A DNA stretch of 64,000 nt from Serratia ureilytica (GCF_013375155.1 NZ_JABXOF010000007.1:1-64000); one strand, 5' to 3'. Positions 8,719 to 18,951 are shown, counted from the stretch's first letter. The notes: generated from the letters alone by a model not told the origin. Numbers and translations: made by a program.

Positions 8719-9153
8719 ATGAGCCATACACGTTACGAAACCGATGTTGTTGCCTGGGCAAATGAACAGGCCGCTCTTTTGCGCTCCGGAAAATTGTCTG
8801 AGATCGATATTGAAAAGATCGCCGAGGAGATTGAGGACGTGGGGAAGAGCGAGCAAAGGGAACTTGCTAGCCGGATGACGGTGCTGATTGCACATTTGCT
8901 TAAATGGAAATATCAGCCGGCCAGGCGCGGAATCAGCTGGGAAAGAACGATTAAAGCGCAGCGCAAAGAGGTGCTTTACAGCTTGAAAGAGTCGCCCAGC
9001 CTAAAAGGTAAACTGAGCGATGCCGATTGGCTGGATGTCGTCTGGTCGAAGGCCGTTGCGCTCGCCACGGCCGAAACCGGGCTGGATGTGTATCCGGAAA
9101 ACGGCATCTGGGAAACTCAGCAGATTCTGTCTCAGACGCTTTACCCGGATTAA
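8719..9153 (+). CDS. DUF29 domain-containing protein
   Basis: 144-residue protein. The ATG at 8719 follows GGAGG, which decides the start over an in-frame ATG at 8647. The sequence has the DUF29 layout: an N-terminal YETDVVAWANEQAALLR segment, an acidic helix DIEKIAEEIEDVGKSE, a central LIAHLLKWKYQP block and a C-terminal DVYPENGIWE. DUF29 proteins are widespread in cyanobacteria and scattered in proteobacteria; function unknown. Base composition is visibly less GC-rich than the neighbours. E. coli has ansB/yggM in this slot, so horizontal gain is plausible. Confidence 0.88.
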   Translation: MSHTRYETDVVAWANEQAALLRSGKLSEIDIEKIAEEIEDVGKSEQRELASRMTVLIAHLLKWKYQPARRGISWERTIKAQRKEVLYSLKESPSLKGKLSDADWLDVVWSKAVALATAETGLDVYPENGIWETQQILSQTLYPD

Positions 9154-9160
9154 CACCAAT

Positions 9161-9190
9161 AAAAAAGCGCTGATCATTCAGCGCTTTTTT
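9161..9190. terminator. Bidirectional terminator between the DUF29 gene and hemW
   Basis: AAAAAAGCGCTGA-tcat-TCAGCGCTTTTTT is a perfect 13-bp stem with an A tract on one side and a T tract on the other, serving both convergent genes. Confidence 0.95.
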
Positions 9191-9191
9191 T

Positions 9192-10334
9192 TTACTCGTC
9201 GTCCGCCAAGAACAGTTCCAGCAGCGAGTTGAGGAACAGTTTGCCCTTCTCGGTGATCTGCCAGTGCTCCGCGGTTTCTTCCAGATAGCCTTTGGCCAGC
9301 GCTTCGTCCAACTGCGGGCGAATGACGTTTTCCGCCAGTCCGGTGTAGTTGGCGAAGTCGGCGCGCGGCGCGGCTTCCAGCAAGCGGAAGCGGTTCATGA
9401 AGAATTCGAACGGCCGATCCGCCGCCGCCACCTCATGCTGCTTGTCCATGTAGTCGCCGCGCATAAAGCCGCGCGGGTGCTTGGTCTTGGCGGTGCGCAG
9501 GATGCGTCCGTCGCTGAAGGTCACCTTGCCGTGCGCGCCGCAGCCGATCCCCAGATAGTCGCCGAAGCGCCAGTAGTTGAGATTGTGCTGGCATTGGTAG
9601 CCCGGCTTGGCGTAGGCCGAGGTTTCATACTGCTGATAGCCGGCGGCGCTCAGCAACTGGTGGCCGCGCTCGAAGATGTCCCACAGCGCATCGTCGTCCG
9701 GCAAAACCGGCGGGCGCGAGCTGAACAGGGTGTTCGGCTCGATGGTCAGCTGATACCACGACAGGTGCGGCGGATTGAGGGCGATAGCCTGGCGCAGATC
9801 GTCCAGCGCCTCTTCCAGCGACTGATCCGGGAGGCCGTGCATCAGATCGAGGTTGAAGCTGCGCAGGCCGAGGCCGGTCGCCAGCGTCGCCGCGCGTTTG
9901 GCTTCTTCCGGGCCGTGGATGCGCCCCAGACGGTTCAGCTTCTCGGCGCTGAAGCTTTGCACCCCGATGGAGATGCGGTTGACGCCGGCGCGCTGGTAGC
10001 CGCTGAAGCGATCGGCCTCCACGGTGCCGGGATTGGCTTCCATGGTGATTTCGGCGTCGTCGGCGACGCGAATGCGCGCCCGCACGCCGTCCAGCAAGGC
10101 TTGCATCGCCTCGGCGCTCAGCAGGCTGGGGGTGCCGCCGCCGATAAAGATAGTGCTGATTTCCCGGCCGCCGGCCAGCGGCAGGTCGGCATCCAGATCC
10201 GCCAACAGATGATCGACATACTCCTGATGCGGCACGTCACCCTTCAGCGCATGGGAGTTGAAGTCGCAGTACGGGCATTTCTGCACGCACCACGGGATGT
10301 GGATGTAGAGACTCAGCGGGGGCAGCTTAAGCAT
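9192..10334 (-). CDS. hemW: Heme chaperone HemW (radical SAM family)
   Basis: Radical-SAM protein related to coproporphyrinogen III dehydrogenase HemN; family members bind heme and deliver it to respiratory targets. The 380-residue protein starts with [15 protein letters not shown], the C-x3-C-x2-C cluster motif (Cys16, 20, 23). IFIGGGTPS and the C-terminal HemN domain follow. HemW proteins are often mis-named oxygen-independent coproporphyrinogen oxidase. Its start overlaps the rdgB end by 8 bp, implying coupling. Confidence 0.95.
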   Translation of the reverse strand: MLKLPPLSLYIHIPWCVQKCPYCDFNSHALKGDVPHQEYVDHLLADLDADLPLAGGREISTIFIGGGTPSLLSAEAMQALLDGVRARIRVADDAEITMEANPGTVEADRFSGYQRAGVNRISIGVQSFSAEKLNRLGRIHGPEEAKRAATLATGLGLRSFNLDLMHGLPDQSLEEALDDLRQAIALNPPHLSWYQLTIEPNTLFSSRPPVLPDDDALWDIFERGHQLLSAAGYQQYETSAYAKPGYQCQHNLNYWRFGDYLGIGCGAHGKVTFSDGRILRTAKTKHPRGFMRGDYMDKQHEVAAADRPFEFFMNRFRLLEAAPRADFANYTGLAENVIRPQLDEALAKGYLEETAEHWQITEKGKLFLNSLLELFLADDE

Positions 10335-10920
10335 TGCGCATGGCTTCCAACATCAGCTTCAGCGCCTTGCCGCGGTGCGAAATCGCCCGCTTCTCGTCGC
10401 GGCTCAGCTCGGCGGCGGTGCGGCCCAGCTCCGGCACGTAAAAGATAGGATCGTAACCGAAACCGCCTTCACCGGCGGCCTGTTCGGTGATTTCACCGGC
10501 CCAGCTGCCGTGAAACACCAGCGGCGTCGGATCTTGCGCATGGCGCAGATAGACCAGCACGCAGTGAAATTGCGCGCCGCGCCGGCCCGGCGCCACGTCT
10601 TTCATCGCCGCCAGCAGCTTGTCGAGGTTCTGCCGATCGTCGGCGTCTTCACCGGCGTAGCGCGCGGAGTAGATGCCCGGCGCGCCGCCCAGCGCATCTA
10701 CCGCCAGACCGGAGTCGTCGGCGATCGCCGGCAGGCCGGTGACCTGTGCTGCATGGCGCGCTTTCAGAATGGCGTTTTCGATAAACGTCAGGCCGGTTTC
10801 TTCGGCGGACTCCACGCCCAGATCGGTTTGCGCGACCACGTCCAGGCCGAAATCGGCCAACAGGTCGGCGAGTTCGCGCACTTTGCCCGGGTTACCGGTG
10901 GCAAGAACGACTTTTTGCAT
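10327..10920 (-). CDS. rdgB: XTP/dITP diphosphatase RdgB (Ham1 family)
   Basis: House-cleaning nucleotidase that hydrolyses ITP, dITP and XTP to monophosphates, keeping deaminated purines out of nucleic acids. The 197 residues start [14 protein letters not shown], the Ham1 phosphate-binding motif, and include [25 protein letters not shown] split across residues 67-91 and GGFGYDPIF. Length matches E. coli RdgB (197). Part of the minus-strand series proC-yggT-yggU-rdgB-hemW. Confidence 0.97.
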   Translation of the reverse strand: MQKVVLATGNPGKVRELADLLADFGLDVVAQTDLGVESAEETGLTFIENAILKARHAAQVTGLPAIADDSGLAVDALGGAPGIYSARYAGEDADDRQNLDKLLAAMKDVAPGRRGAQFHCVLVYLRHAQDPTPLVFHGSWAGEITEQAAGEGGFGYDPIFYVPELGRTAAELSRDEKRAISHRGKALKLMLEAMRNA

Positions 10921-10937
10921 AATGACTACCTTGAAAA

Positions 10938-11228
10938 TTATTCGATGAGCGCCGCGACCACGGCGGGGATCTGTTGCGGATTCACGATGCGTAACTGTTT
11001 ATGCCGCCCCAGTTCGCCTTTCTCGATGGTGACGCTGCTTTTCGCCACTTTGAACTGCTTGGCGATAAACTTGATCAAATGGGCGTTGGCTTGGCCGTCG
11101 ACCGGCGGAGCGGTGATGGCGACTTTCAGTTCGTCGCCATGCAAGCCGATAATTTGGTCGCGGCTGGCTTTCGGCTGAATATATAGCCTGATCGCCAGCC
11201 CGTCCAGCACCGGAGTGACTGCACTCAC
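10938..11228 (-). CDS. yggU: YggU family protein (DUF167)
   Basis: 96-residue protein of the DUF167 family, no established function; [10 protein letters not shown] and APPVDGQAN are its conserved segments. The start is taken as GTG at 11228 because it overlaps the yggT stop as GTGA and gives MSAVTP, matching E. coli YggU; an upstream TTG at 11240 would add four residues. The overlap implies translational coupling to yggT. Confidence 0.92.
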   Translation of the reverse strand: MSAVTPVLDGLAIRLYIQPKASRDQIIGLHGDELKVAITAPPVDGQANAHLIKFIAKQFKVAKSSVTIEKGELGRHKQLRIVNPQQIPAVVAALIE

Positions 11229-11779
11229 AGCAGGAACCAAAGTTGGGGGAACAGATCCATGCCCAGGTAGTTGAGCAGATAGAGGATCAGGATTACCACC
11301 ATGGCGGAAAAGTCGATGCCGCCCATCGCCGGGATGATGCGACGGATCGGCGCCATCAAGGGTTCGGTCAGCTGGTACATCACGTAGTCGATCGGGCTGC
11401 GGCCCTGGCTTACCCAGCTCATCAGCGCACGAATGATCATTACCCAGAAGATCAGGTAGCCGACGGACTTCACCAGCGAGATCAGGCCGAACAGCAGGTT
11501 ATAGGGGCTGAGCGAGATCGCGCCGTCCTGGATCAGCAGCAGCAACGGGTACTTGATAGTCATCAGCAGGAACGCCAGCAGCAGCGAAGCGCTGTCGATA
11601 GGCCCCAGCGACGGGAGGATGCGGCGCAGCGGGCCGACCACGGGTTGGGTGATCTTCACCACAAACTGCGAGAACGGGTTGTAAAAATCGGTGCGCGCCC
11701 ACTGCATCCAAATGCGCAGCAACAGCACCATCACGTACAGATCAACAACGGTCTTGACCAGGAAAGTCAGCGTTAGCAT
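11225..11779 (-). CDS. yggT: YggT family inner-membrane protein
   Basis: 184-residue integral membrane protein with two tandem YGGT repeats (about residues 5-85 and 95-180). Each has two hydrophobic helices and a conserved P-(L/I)-RR-(I/V/L) loop: [16 protein letters not shown] and [16 protein letters not shown]. It lies between proC and yggU as in related enterobacteria. Family members affect K+ or osmotic tolerance and cell envelope in some bacteria; precise role unknown. Confidence 0.94.
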   Translation of the reverse strand: MLTLTFLVKTVVDLYVMVLLLRIWMQWARTDFYNPFSQFVVKITQPVVGPLRRILPSLGPIDSASLLLAFLLMTIKYPLLLLIQDGAISLSPYNLLFGLISLVKSVGYLIFWVMIIRALMSWVSQGRSPIDYVMYQLTEPLMAPIRRIIPAMGGIDFSAMVVILILYLLNYLGMDLFPQLWFLL

Positions 11780-11810
11780 GAAGTGGTCCTTCTCCTTAAC
11801 TCGCGGTTAT

Positions 11811-12632
11811 TTAAAATAATTTTTCCATCTCTTGCGCACGGGAAACGGCGGCCTGCATCGCTTGCGCCACGGTTTCCGGCAGTTGGCGTTCGTTGAACAC
11901 CCGCAGCGCTTCGGCGGTGGTGCCGCCTTTGGAGGTCACCTGCTCGCGCAGCGTGCCCAGCGGCGTATCCGGGTTGGCTTCCACCAGCGCGGCGGCGCCG
12001 GAAGCGGCCTGCTGCACCAGATCGCGCGCGGTCTGGCTGTCGAAGCCCATGCGTTCGGCCTCTTTTTGCATCGCCTCCATAAACAGGAAGAAATAGGCCG
12101 GGGCGCTGCCCGCGGCGGCGATCACGCCGTTGATGCCATTTTCGTCATCGACCCAGCAAACTTTACCGACCGACGCCATTAAATCGCCGGTGTAGTCGCG
12201 ATCCTGCCGGCTGACCTGCTCCGGTGCGTACAGCCCGCTCATGCCCTTGCCGACCAGCGACGGGGTGTTGGGCATGATGCGCACGATGTTCAGCTTGTCG
12301 CCGAGCAGCTGATAGAAACGGCTGACCTGAATACCGGCGGCGATCGACAGCACCAGCTTGCCTCTGAAATCGACCTGCTCGCGCAGCGGCTGGCAAACGT
12401 CGGCCATCAGCTGCGGTTTGACCGCCAGCACCACCACGTCGGCCGCGCGCGCGCAGGCGACGTTGTCGCCGCTGCTGACGATGCCGTAGTCTGCCGCCAG
12501 CGCGTCACGGTTTTTCGCCGAAGGGGCGCAGACGCTGATGGATTTGGCTGGATAGCCGCCCGCCACCAGGCCGGCGATGATTGCACGCGCCATGTTGCCG
12601 GCGCCGATAAAGGTAATCTTGCGATGTTGCAT
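11811..12632 (-). CDS. proC: Pyrroline-5-carboxylate reductase
   Basis: Last step of proline synthesis: NAD(P)H-dependent reduction of pyrroline-5-carboxylate. The 273-residue protein begins MQHRKITFIGAGNMARAI with the Rossmann GxGxxx motif. It contains VVLAVKPQ and MPNTPSLVGKGMSGLY, and ends with the P5CR dimerisation domain including VTSKGGTTAEALRVF. An upstream in-frame start (12680) would only add non-conserved residues. In E. coli proC is elsewhere; placement between yggS and yggT recurs in other enterobacteria. Confidence 0.96.
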   Translation of the reverse strand: MQHRKITFIGAGNMARAIIAGLVAGGYPAKSISVCAPSAKNRDALAADYGIVSSGDNVACARAADVVVLAVKPQLMADVCQPLREQVDFRGKLVLSIAAGIQVSRFYQLLGDKLNIVRIMPNTPSLVGKGMSGLYAPEQVSRQDRDYTGDLMASVGKVCWVDDENGINGVIAAAGSAPAYFFLFMEAMQKEAERMGFDSQTARDLVQQAASGAAALVEANPDTPLGTLREQVTSKGGTTAEALRVFNERQLPETVAQAMQAAVSRAQEMEKLF

Positions 12633-12651
12633 CAAATCCCTCGTCTGTTTG

Positions 12652-13359
12652 TCAGGCCTGCGAGTAGTCGCGGGCGCCAAAAATTGCGGTGCCGATGCGC
12701 ACCAGGGTGCTGCCAGCGGCGATCGCCGCCGCCATGTCGTCCGTCATGCCCATCGACAGCGTATCGGCCTGCGGATAACGCTGGCGCAGGGCGAGAAAGG
12801 CATCGTTCATCCGGCTGAATACCGCCAGCTGCCGCTGGTAATCCGCTTCCGGCGCCGGGATGGCCATCAGGCCGCGCAGCGTCAGGTTCGGCAGTGCGGC
12901 GATCGCTTCGGCCAACGCCGGCAGCTCGGCCAGCGCGATGCCGGATTTACTCTGCTCATCGCTGATGTTGATTTGAATCAGCACGTTGAGTGGCGGCATA
13001 CCGGCCGGGCGCTGATCGCTCAGGCGCTGGGCGATACGCAGCCGGTCTACGGTATGACACCAGGCGAAGTGTTCCGCCACCAGCCGACTCTTATTGGATT
13101 GCAGCGGGCCGATAAAGTGCCACACCAACTCGCCGCTCTGCGGCGACTCGGCGAAATGCCGGATCTTGTCTACCCCTTCCTGCACGTAGTTCTCGCCGAA
13201 GGCGCGCTGGCCGGCGGCGATGGCTTCTTCGATCGCCGCCACAGGTTTGGTTTTGCTGACTGCAAGCAGAGCAACTTCTTCTGGCGCCCGCGCGCAGTTT
13301 TGCGCGGCGGCCGCGATGCGGTTTCTGACATCCTGCAGGTTCTGTTGGATAGTGCTCAT
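12652..13359 (-). CDS. yggS: Pyridoxal-phosphate homeostasis protein YggS
   Basis: PLP-binding carrier of the PLPBP family that keeps free PLP in balance; not an enzyme in known members. The 235 residues carry the PLP lysine in LLAVSKTKPV (Lys36), then FGENYVQE, WHFIGPLQSNK and the phosphate-binding C-terminal MGMTDDMAAAIAAGST. Divergent from the PilT-like gene, with 20 bp between starts. Confidence 0.96.
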   Translation of the reverse strand: MSTIQQNLQDVRNRIAAAAQNCARAPEEVALLAVSKTKPVAAIEEAIAAGQRAFGENYVQEGVDKIRHFAESPQSGELVWHFIGPLQSNKSRLVAEHFAWCHTVDRLRIAQRLSDQRPAGMPPLNVLIQINISDEQSKSGIALAELPALAEAIAALPNLTLRGLMAIPAPEADYQRQLAVFSRMNDAFLALRQRYPQADTLSMGMTDDMAAAIAAGSTLVRIGTAIFGARDYSQA

Positions 13360-13379
13360 TATTGACCCGGGAGAGTGAT

Positions 13380-14402
13380 ATGGATATCGATGAATTCGTG
13401 GCCCTTAGTGTAAAGCATAATGCTTCCGATCTGCACCTTTGTGCCGGTCATCCGCCGATGTTGCGCATCGACGGTGAACTGCAGCCGCTGGCGGCGGCGC
13501 CAACGCTGACGGCGCAAGGCGTGCAGGCCCTCTGCGACGGATTGCTGAATGCGCAGCAGCGCGAGAGCCTGCGGCGGCTGGGGCAGATCGATCTGGCGCT
13601 GCACAGGCCGGGTGGGGAGCGGCTGCGAGCCAACGTTTTTCAGCAACGCGCGGGGATGTCTCTCGCATTGCGGCGCATCGCCGGGCAGGCGCCTTCGCTT
13701 GCCGAGCTGGCGGCCCCGGCCATCGTCCCGGCACTGCTGCGGCGCGACGACGGGCTTCTCCTGGTCACCGGCGCCACCGGCAGCGGCAAGTCCACCACGC
13801 TGGCGGCGATGATCGACGAGATCAACCGGCACCAGCCGCGGCACATTTTAACGCTGGAGGATCCGATCGAATTCCTGCACCGCAGCCGGCGATCGCTGAT
13901 TCAGCAGCGGGAGATCGGCCGCGACAGTCACAGCTTCGATACGGCGTTGCGCGCTGCGCTGCGCGAAGATCCGGATGTGATCCTGCTGGGCGAGCTGCGC
14001 GATGTAGCCACCATTCGGCTGGCGCTCACCGCGGCGGAGACCGGCCATCTGGTGCTGGCGACGCTGCACACCCGCAGCGCGCCGCAGGCGGTGGAACGGC
14101 TGGTGGACGTGTTTCCGGCGGAAGAGAAACCCTATGTGCGCGCCCAGCTGGCCGGCAGCCTGCAGGCGGTGATCGCGCAAAAGCTGATGCGGCGGCCCGG
14201 CGGCGGGCGAGTGGCGATCTTTGAGGTGCTGACGGCGACGGCGGCGGTCAGCAACCTGATCCGCGAAGGGAAAACCCATCAGTTGGCGAGCGTGTTGCAA
14301 ACCGGCGCGCAGTCCGGCATGCAAACCTTTGAGCAAGGTTTGCAGCAGCGGATCGACGCCGGCGTGTTGGGGGATTGTGTTGGCGAAGGGGCGGGGAGTT
14401 AA
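13380..14402 (+). CDS. yggR: PilT/VirB11-family ATPase (YggR type)
   Basis: 340-residue hexameric secretion-type ATPase similar to the type IV pilus retraction motor PilT. The ATG at 13380 is chosen because [20 protein letters not shown] matches the PilT N-terminus. Walker A is GATGSGKST (131-139). Asp box, Walker B ([10 protein letters not shown]) and His box ([16 protein letters not shown]) follow. No pilin, PilB or PilC gene is nearby, as for E. coli YggR, so its partner system is not visible here. Confidence 0.93.
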   Translation: MDIDEFVALSVKHNASDLHLCAGHPPMLRIDGELQPLAAAPTLTAQGVQALCDGLLNAQQRESLRRLGQIDLALHRPGGERLRANVFQQRAGMSLALRRIAGQAPSLAELAAPAIVPALLRRDDGLLLVTGATGSGKSTTLAAMIDEINRHQPRHILTLEDPIEFLHRSRRSLIQQREIGRDSHSFDTALRAALREDPDVILLGELRDVATIRLALTAAETGHLVLATLHTRSAPQAVERLVDVFPAEEKPYVRAQLAGSLQAVIAQKLMRRPGGGRVAIFEVLTATAAVSNLIREGKTHQLASVLQTGAQSGMQTFEQGLQQRIDAGVLGDCVGEGAGS

Positions 14403-14821
14403 CCCAGCTGCCGTTCGAACCAGCTTTCGAGGATCACCACCGCAGAGGCGGAATCCACGCTGCCTTTGTCGAGCGCGCGGAAGCCGCCGCGATCGAACAG
14501 GTTGGCGCGCGCTTCCACGGTGCTCAGGCGCTCGTCATGCAGATCGATCTGGATGCCGAAGCGGCCGTGCAGGCGGTTGGCGAACTTGCGCGCCTGGGCG
14601 GTCACCGGTTGTTCGGTGCCGTCCATGTTCAGCGGCAGGCCGACCACCACCAGATCCGGCTGCCACTCCTTCAGCAGCTTTTCGATTTTCAGCCAGTCCG
14701 GCGAGCCGTCCTGTGCTTTGAAGGCCGGCAGGGCGCGAGCGCTGCCGGTCAACTCCTGGCCGACGGCCGCGCCGATGCTTTTGGTGCCGAAGTCGAAGGC
14801 GATAATGGTGCGGTTGCTCAT
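14399..14821 (-). CDS. ruvX: RuvX/YqgF family Holliday-junction resolvase-like nuclease
   Basis: 140-residue RNase H-fold protein: [16 protein letters not shown] holds the first catalytic Asp, [18 protein letters not shown] and DERLSTVEA are family motifs. E. coli YqgF is essential and tied to pre-16S rRNA 5'-end processing. Its stop interlocks with that of the convergent yggR within the four bases TTAA (14399-14402). Its ATG overlaps the yqgE stop as TGATG. Confidence 0.95.
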   Translation of the reverse strand: MSNRTIIAFDFGTKSIGAAVGQELTGSARALPAFKAQDGSPDWLKIEKLLKEWQPDLVVVGLPLNMDGTEQPVTAQARKFANRLHGRFGIQIDLHDERLSTVEARANLFDRGGFRALDKGSVDSASAVVILESWFERQLG

Positions 14822-15384
14822 CAGGCGTGTCCTGCGTGGTTGGCGATGCTGCGAATGTCGATACCCAAAAGGTTCCCCGCCTCACGCCAACGGCTGGCGA
14901 TCGGCGTGCGGAACAGAATGTCGGTGTTGGCTTCGATGGTCAGCCAGGCATTTTCCAATACTTCCTGCTCCAACTGGCCCTTTTCCCAACCCGCATAACC
15001 CAGCGCCACCAGCACGTCGTCCGGTTGCTCCGGCGTGCCGAGCGTTTCCAGCACGTCTTTCGAGGTGGTGATCATGGTGTTGGGCGAAATTTGAATGCTG
15101 GCGCCGAAGCCGTGGCGCGGCGTATGCAGGATAAACCCACGATCGTCCGCCAGGGGGCCGCCGGCGAACACCGGCTTGTCCAGGCTGATGGCCGGATCGC
15201 GCGCAGGCGGCATGATCTTCAGCTTGCTCAATACCGTGGCTACCGTGAACTGCTCCACCGGTTTATTGATCACCAAACCCATGGCGCCTTCTTCGTTGTG
15301 CTCGCAGACGTAAATCACCGAGCGCTTGAAGCGAGGATCCTGCAGGGTGGGCATGGCGATCAGAAAATGGTGCTGTAAATTCAT
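14821..15384 (-). CDS. yqgE: YqgE/AlgH family protein
   Basis: 187-residue soluble protein matching E. coli YqgE (187). Segments [33 protein letters not shown] and [16 protein letters not shown] are the AlgH family signature. AlgH was first named as an alginate regulator in Pseudomonas, but its biochemical role is unsettled. It precedes ruvX with overlapping stop and start, as in E. coli. Confidence 0.95.
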   Translation of the reverse strand: MNLQHHFLIAMPTLQDPRFKRSVIYVCEHNEEGAMGLVINKPVEQFTVATVLSKLKIMPPARDPAISLDKPVFAGGPLADDRGFILHTPRHGFGASIQISPNTMITTSKDVLETLGTPEQPDDVLVALGYAGWEKGQLEQEVLENAWLTIEANTDILFRTPIASRWREAGNLLGIDIRSIANHAGHA

Positions 15385-15501
15385 GGCGTTAGTATAAGGT
15401 AATCAATGGGTGAGAAAATAAACAGCCGCCAGTATGCGGCTATACCCGCCGCCTTTCAAGCCGTTGCCGAAAGGCGCGCTTTGGCGGGCGCGATGCAGGT
15501 T

Positions 15502-15521
15502 AGCGGGCGGCAGGCCGCCCG
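15502..15521. repeat. GC-rich hairpin downstream of gshB
   Basis: GCGGGCGGC and its complement separated by two to three bases form a strong stem about 10 bp from the gshB stop, in the 146-bp gap before yqgE. There is no T tract, so it is more likely an mRNA 3' stabilising or pausing structure than a classic terminator. Confidence 0.5.
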
Positions 15522-15530
15522 CATGACGCA

Positions 15531-16481
15531 TTACTTCGCCGCCAGGCGCTTTTCAATCGCGTCCATCAGCATGCCGGTAATCGAGATCGGGAATGCCGCC
15601 TCAATTTCGCGTGCGCAGGTTGGGCTGGTCACGTTGATCTCGGTCAGGCGATCGCCGATCACGTCCAGGCCGACGAAGATTAGCCCTTTCTCTTTCAGCG
15701 TCGGGGCGACGGTGCGGGCGATTTTCCAGTCGCTCTCGCTCAGCGGACGCGCTTCGCCACGGCCGCCGGCCGCCAGATTGCCGCGGGTCTCGCCCTGCGC
15801 CGGAATGCGCGCCAGGCAGTAAGGCACCGGCTCGCCGTCCACCACCAGGATGCGTTTGTCGCCGTCCTTGATCGCCGGCAGGAAGTTCTGCGCCATGCAG
15901 AAACGGCTGCCGTGTTCGGTCAGGGTTTCGATGATCACCGACAGGTTGGGATCGTCCTGCTTCACGCGGAAGATAGACGCGCCGCCCATGCCGTCCAGCG
16001 GTTTCAGGATGATGTCGCCGTGCTGCTGGTGGAATTTGCGGATGTGCGCGGCGCTGCGGCTGACCAGCGTATCCGGCGTCAGCTCAGGGAACCAGGCGGT
16101 GAACAGCTTCTCGTTGCAGTCGCGCAGGCTTTGCGGCTTGTTGACCACCAGCGTGCCTTTGACTTCGGCGCGCTCCAAAATGTAGGTCGCGTAGATGTAT
16201 TCGGTATCGAACGGCGGATCCTTGCGCATCAGGATCACGTCCAGATCGTGCAGCGCCAGATCCTGCTCGCTGCCGAAGCTGAACCAGTTCTCCTTGTCTT
16301 CCTTCACGCTCAGCAGGCGGGTGCGGGCGCGCCCGTCACCGGCGTGCAGATAGAGATCGTTCATCTCCATGTAGTGCAATTCGTAACCGCGGCGCTGCGC
16401 TTCGAGCAGCATGGCGAAGCTGGTGTCTTTCTTGATGTTGATGGAATCGATAGGGTCCATCACGATGCCGAGCTTAATCAT
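15531..16481 (-). CDS. gshB: Glutathione synthetase
   Basis: ATP-grasp ligase joining gamma-glutamylcysteine and glycine to make glutathione. The 316-residue protein begins MIKLGIVMDPIDSINIKKDTS, with the GshB N-terminal domain, then the ATP-grasp signatures ILKPLDGMGGASIFR and RILVVDGEPVPYCLARIP, and INVTSPTC near the C-terminus. Length matches E. coli GshB. Only 10 bp separate it from rsmE upstream. Confidence 0.97.
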   Translation of the reverse strand: MIKLGIVMDPIDSINIKKDTSFAMLLEAQRRGYELHYMEMNDLYLHAGDGRARTRLLSVKEDKENWFSFGSEQDLALHDLDVILMRKDPPFDTEYIYATYILERAEVKGTLVVNKPQSLRDCNEKLFTAWFPELTPDTLVSRSAAHIRKFHQQHGDIILKPLDGMGGASIFRVKQDDPNLSVIIETLTEHGSRFCMAQNFLPAIKDGDKRILVVDGEPVPYCLARIPAQGETRGNLAAGGRGEARPLSESDWKIARTVAPTLKEKGLIFVGLDVIGDRLTEINVTSPTCAREIEAAFPISITGMLMDAIEKRLAAK

Positions 16482-16491
16482 CTTTTCTCCT

Positions 16492-17223
16492 TTAACCCAG
16501 GTCGCCGAAGCGGACCTGCAGAGCGGTAATGGCGGTGAGCGCTGTGGTTTCGGTACGCAGAACGCGTGGTCCCAACAGAATATCAGTAAATCCGTGGTCG
16601 GTGGTCATGGCGATTTCGTCGGCGGACAAACCGCCTTCTGGGCCGATCAGCAGGCGGACGCGGTCTACTGGCTGCGGCAGCGTGTTGATGCTGTGGCTGG
16701 CGCGCGGATGCAGGTTGAGCTTCAGGCTGCCGTCCTGCTCGGCGCACCAGGCCTCCAGCGACATCGCCTCGCGGATTTCGGGAATGCGGTTGCGGCCGCA
16801 CTGTTCGCAGGCGGCGATGGCGATCTTTTGCCATTGCTGGATTTTCTTCGCCAGACGCTCGCCGTCCAGTTTGACGCCGCAGCGCTCGGAAAATAGCGGG
16901 GTAATGACGTTGACGCCCAGCTCTATGGATTTCTGAATGGTGAACTCCATCTTCTCGCCGCGCGAGATCACCTGGCCCAGATGCAGGTTGAGCGGCGATT
17001 CGATGTCATCCACGCGGCCGTCGCCGAGGCGCACCAGCACGCTCTTTTTGTCCACCCGAACTATCTCGGCGTCGAACACCTGGTTGCTGCCGTCGAACAG
17101 CTGCAGCGCCTGGCCGGCGCTCATGCGCAGCACGCGGCCGACGTGGTTGGCGGCGTCCTCGCTGAGGGCGATCTCCGCCCGATCGGTCAACGGCTGTGGA
17201 TGGTAAATGCGGGGTATGCGCAT
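16492..17223 (-). CDS. rsmE: 16S rRNA (uracil-1498-N3)-methyltransferase RsmE
   Basis: SPOUT-class methyltransferase that makes m3U1498 in 16S rRNA. The 243-residue product starts [12 protein letters not shown] with a PUA-like RNA-binding N-terminus (about 1-70). The C-terminal trefoil knot holds the SAM-binding motif [10 protein letters not shown] and the tail [15 protein letters not shown]. Same order rsmE-gshB-yqgE as in E. coli. Confidence 0.97.
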   Translation of the reverse strand: MRIPRIYHPQPLTDRAEIALSEDAANHVGRVLRMSAGQALQLFDGSNQVFDAEIVRVDKKSVLVRLGDGRVDDIESPLNLHLGQVISRGEKMEFTIQKSIELGVNVITPLFSERCGVKLDGERLAKKIQQWQKIAIAACEQCGRNRIPEIREAMSLEAWCAEQDGSLKLNLHPRASHSINTLPQPVDRVRLLIGPEGGLSADEIAMTTDHGFTDILLGPRVLRTETTALTAITALQVRFGDLG

Positions 17224-17292
17224 GGGTTGTCTGATCCTGACGAAACGGCGCCGCGGGTTGGCGGCGCCATGAAAGATAAAGGCTATAGTAGG

Positions 17293-17988
17293 TTAGCTTT
17301 TCCGCTGCTGACAAGCCTGTTGAATATAGGGGTTGTGGTTGCCCTGCACCTTGGCGATACGTGCTTCACGCTGACATTCCCATTGGCTCACCGGATATTG
17401 CCGGTTCCACACCTCGAACAGCTGGGTTTGCTGGCGTGACAGCCGCAGCTGGTAGCGATCGCGCATGTAGAAGTAGGTGCGGGCAATGGCGCCGCGTGCG
17501 CGGGCGGGCGGCTCTGCCTGTTTATTCTTGAAGTCCACCTTCATCGGGCATTGCCCGTATTGGCCTTCGCCGCCGTTCCATTGGCTGTACATGAAGTTAT
17601 TGCGATCGCCGTTCACCTCACCAATCGCCGGTTGCAGGTTGTGCAGATCGGTTTCTATCTGGCGATAGGTGGCGTCTTTGTTGCAGTTCTTGCGCCCGCC
17701 GTCCTGCCAGCACTGCAGCTGGTGGCCGAACTGCCAGGCCGGCACCACGTGTTCCCACTCGATGCGCTGCGCGCGCTGGGCGTTTTTACGCACCTGATAG
17801 CCGCAGCCGGCGAGATCCGGGATGCCCTTCTTGCCTTGCCAGTCGATGCGGCAGCCGCAGTAAAAACTGCCCGGCGCATCCTGATTAATCTTGGCCGCCG
17901 CCGCCTTGGCCTGAGAAAAGTTATTGATGCCGTGCGCCTGTACGGCGCCTGCGGCGAAAACCGCGATAAACAAAATTCTGCGAAGCAT
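17293..17988 (-). CDS. endA: Periplasmic endonuclease I
   Basis: DNA endonuclease exported to the periplasm. The 231 residues start with a Sec signal ([20 protein letters not shown]; cleavage near residue 18). Motifs are the catalytic [14 protein letters not shown] and the [16 protein letters not shown] segment of the beta-beta-metal nuclease family. Eight cysteines in the mature part fit the multi-disulfide fold of EndA. The neighbour sprT is likewise adjacent in E. coli. Confidence 0.96.
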   Translation of the reverse strand: MLRRILFIAVFAAGAVQAHGINNFSQAKAAAAKINQDAPGSFYCGCRIDWQGKKGIPDLAGCGYQVRKNAQRAQRIEWEHVVPAWQFGHQLQCWQDGGRKNCNKDATYRQIETDLHNLQPAIGEVNGDRNNFMYSQWNGGEGQYGQCPMKVDFKNKQAEPPARARGAIARTYFYMRDRYQLRLSRQQTQLFEVWNRQYPVSQWECQREARIAKVQGNHNPYIQQACQQRKS

Positions 17989-18089
17989 ATTCCAAAACAG
18001 CTCAAAATTGGAAAAGCAGGCAGGGTAACGGAACTTGCCGGCAGTGGCAAATGGCGATATTTGCTTGTTTTAACGTATAAATCGTTTAA

Positions 18090-18602
18090 CTAAAGGTTCT
18101 CGCTAGCAAGAAATTTCAGTTTTTCGCCGCACCGGCGGCAGCGGTATTCGCTTTCGCCGCGCAGCACGCGGTTATGGCGGCGAATGGTGAGCTGGTGCTG
18201 CCCACAGGCGCAGCGGTAGGGGAAGGTCTTGCTTTGCACCGAGGCGGTTTCGAAACGGTGAGTGCGGCTGGCGGGCGTCAGCAGCACGCTTTCCATCATC
18301 CAGCGCCATTCGCGGCCGTGCGGCGCCACCCGGCCGAATTGGCGAAACACCAGCAGGTGCGCCAGTTCGTGCGGCACCACTTCATCGATAAACGGCTGTT
18401 GGTTTTCCAGCAGCAGCACCGGGTTCAGGCGGATTTCCCAGCTTTGCAGCCAGGCGGTGCCCGCGCTGGTGCCGCGTTGCTGATAGACGATGCTGGGTTC
18501 GGGGAACTCGACGGCAAAATGCCGGCGGGCCAACTGCAGCTTTTCTCGCAGGCAGCGCATCACCGCTTGTTGCAGCGCGATGGGGATTCTCGGTTTGTTC
18601 AT
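18090..18602 (-). CDS. sprT: SprT family zinc-metalloprotease-like protein
   Basis: 170-residue protein of the SprT family. The zinc-binding HELAH motif is in [17 protein letters not shown], and two Cys pairs (YRCACGQ and YRCRRCGEK) form a C-terminal zinc ribbon. The start [15 protein letters not shown] aligns with E. coli SprT, so the longer frame to 18698 is not used. The bacterial protein's substrate is not known; eukaryotic relatives process DNA-protein crosslinks. Confidence 0.93.
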   Translation of the reverse strand: MNKPRIPIALQQAVMRCLREKLQLARRHFAVEFPEPSIVYQQRGTSAGTAWLQSWEIRLNPVLLLENQQPFIDEVVPHELAHLLVFRQFGRVAPHGREWRWMMESVLLTPASRTHRFETASVQSKTFPYRCACGQHQLTIRRHNRVLRGESEYRCRRCGEKLKFLASENL

Positions 18603-18951
18603 TGCGGCTAGCTTAAGCAATGGCGCGGCGGCTGACAATACGCACCGGCGCAAATCGCATCCGGCGCTTTTTCGCCACATTGATAAAGCGATCGCCACCG
18701 ATGGATTGTAATCAATGTGTTAACTGCGGGATAATAAAGCGTGCATGATGAGCCTGTACCCGCAGTTCTCACCGAGCAAGGTTGAAACGCCGCCTGTGGC
18801 AATCCCTTACGCAAAGAGCGGTTATTTTGCGATTTGGCGCAATAACTGACTGATTAAAAATACGTAAGGTGAAGGCAGTTTTTTGACAAGGCGCCGCCTC
18901 GCGCGCCGCAAGTGTGAATTTAACGCAGCTGATGTTGCAAGTGAGAGATCA
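18603..18951. other. 350-bp divergent gap between sprT and fumA
   Basis: No gene recognised. The gap must hold both promoters. An AT-rich stretch lies just before fumA (18840-18890) with GTGAGAGATCA supplying the fumA ribosome binding site. In E. coli the neighbours of sprT here are galP and metK; neither is present, so this gap coincides with a rearrangement junction relative to E. coli. Confidence 0.6.

Noticed and set aside
15502..15521. REP/BIME element downstream of gshB
   Set aside because: Single GC-rich hairpin without the REP consensus or partner units.
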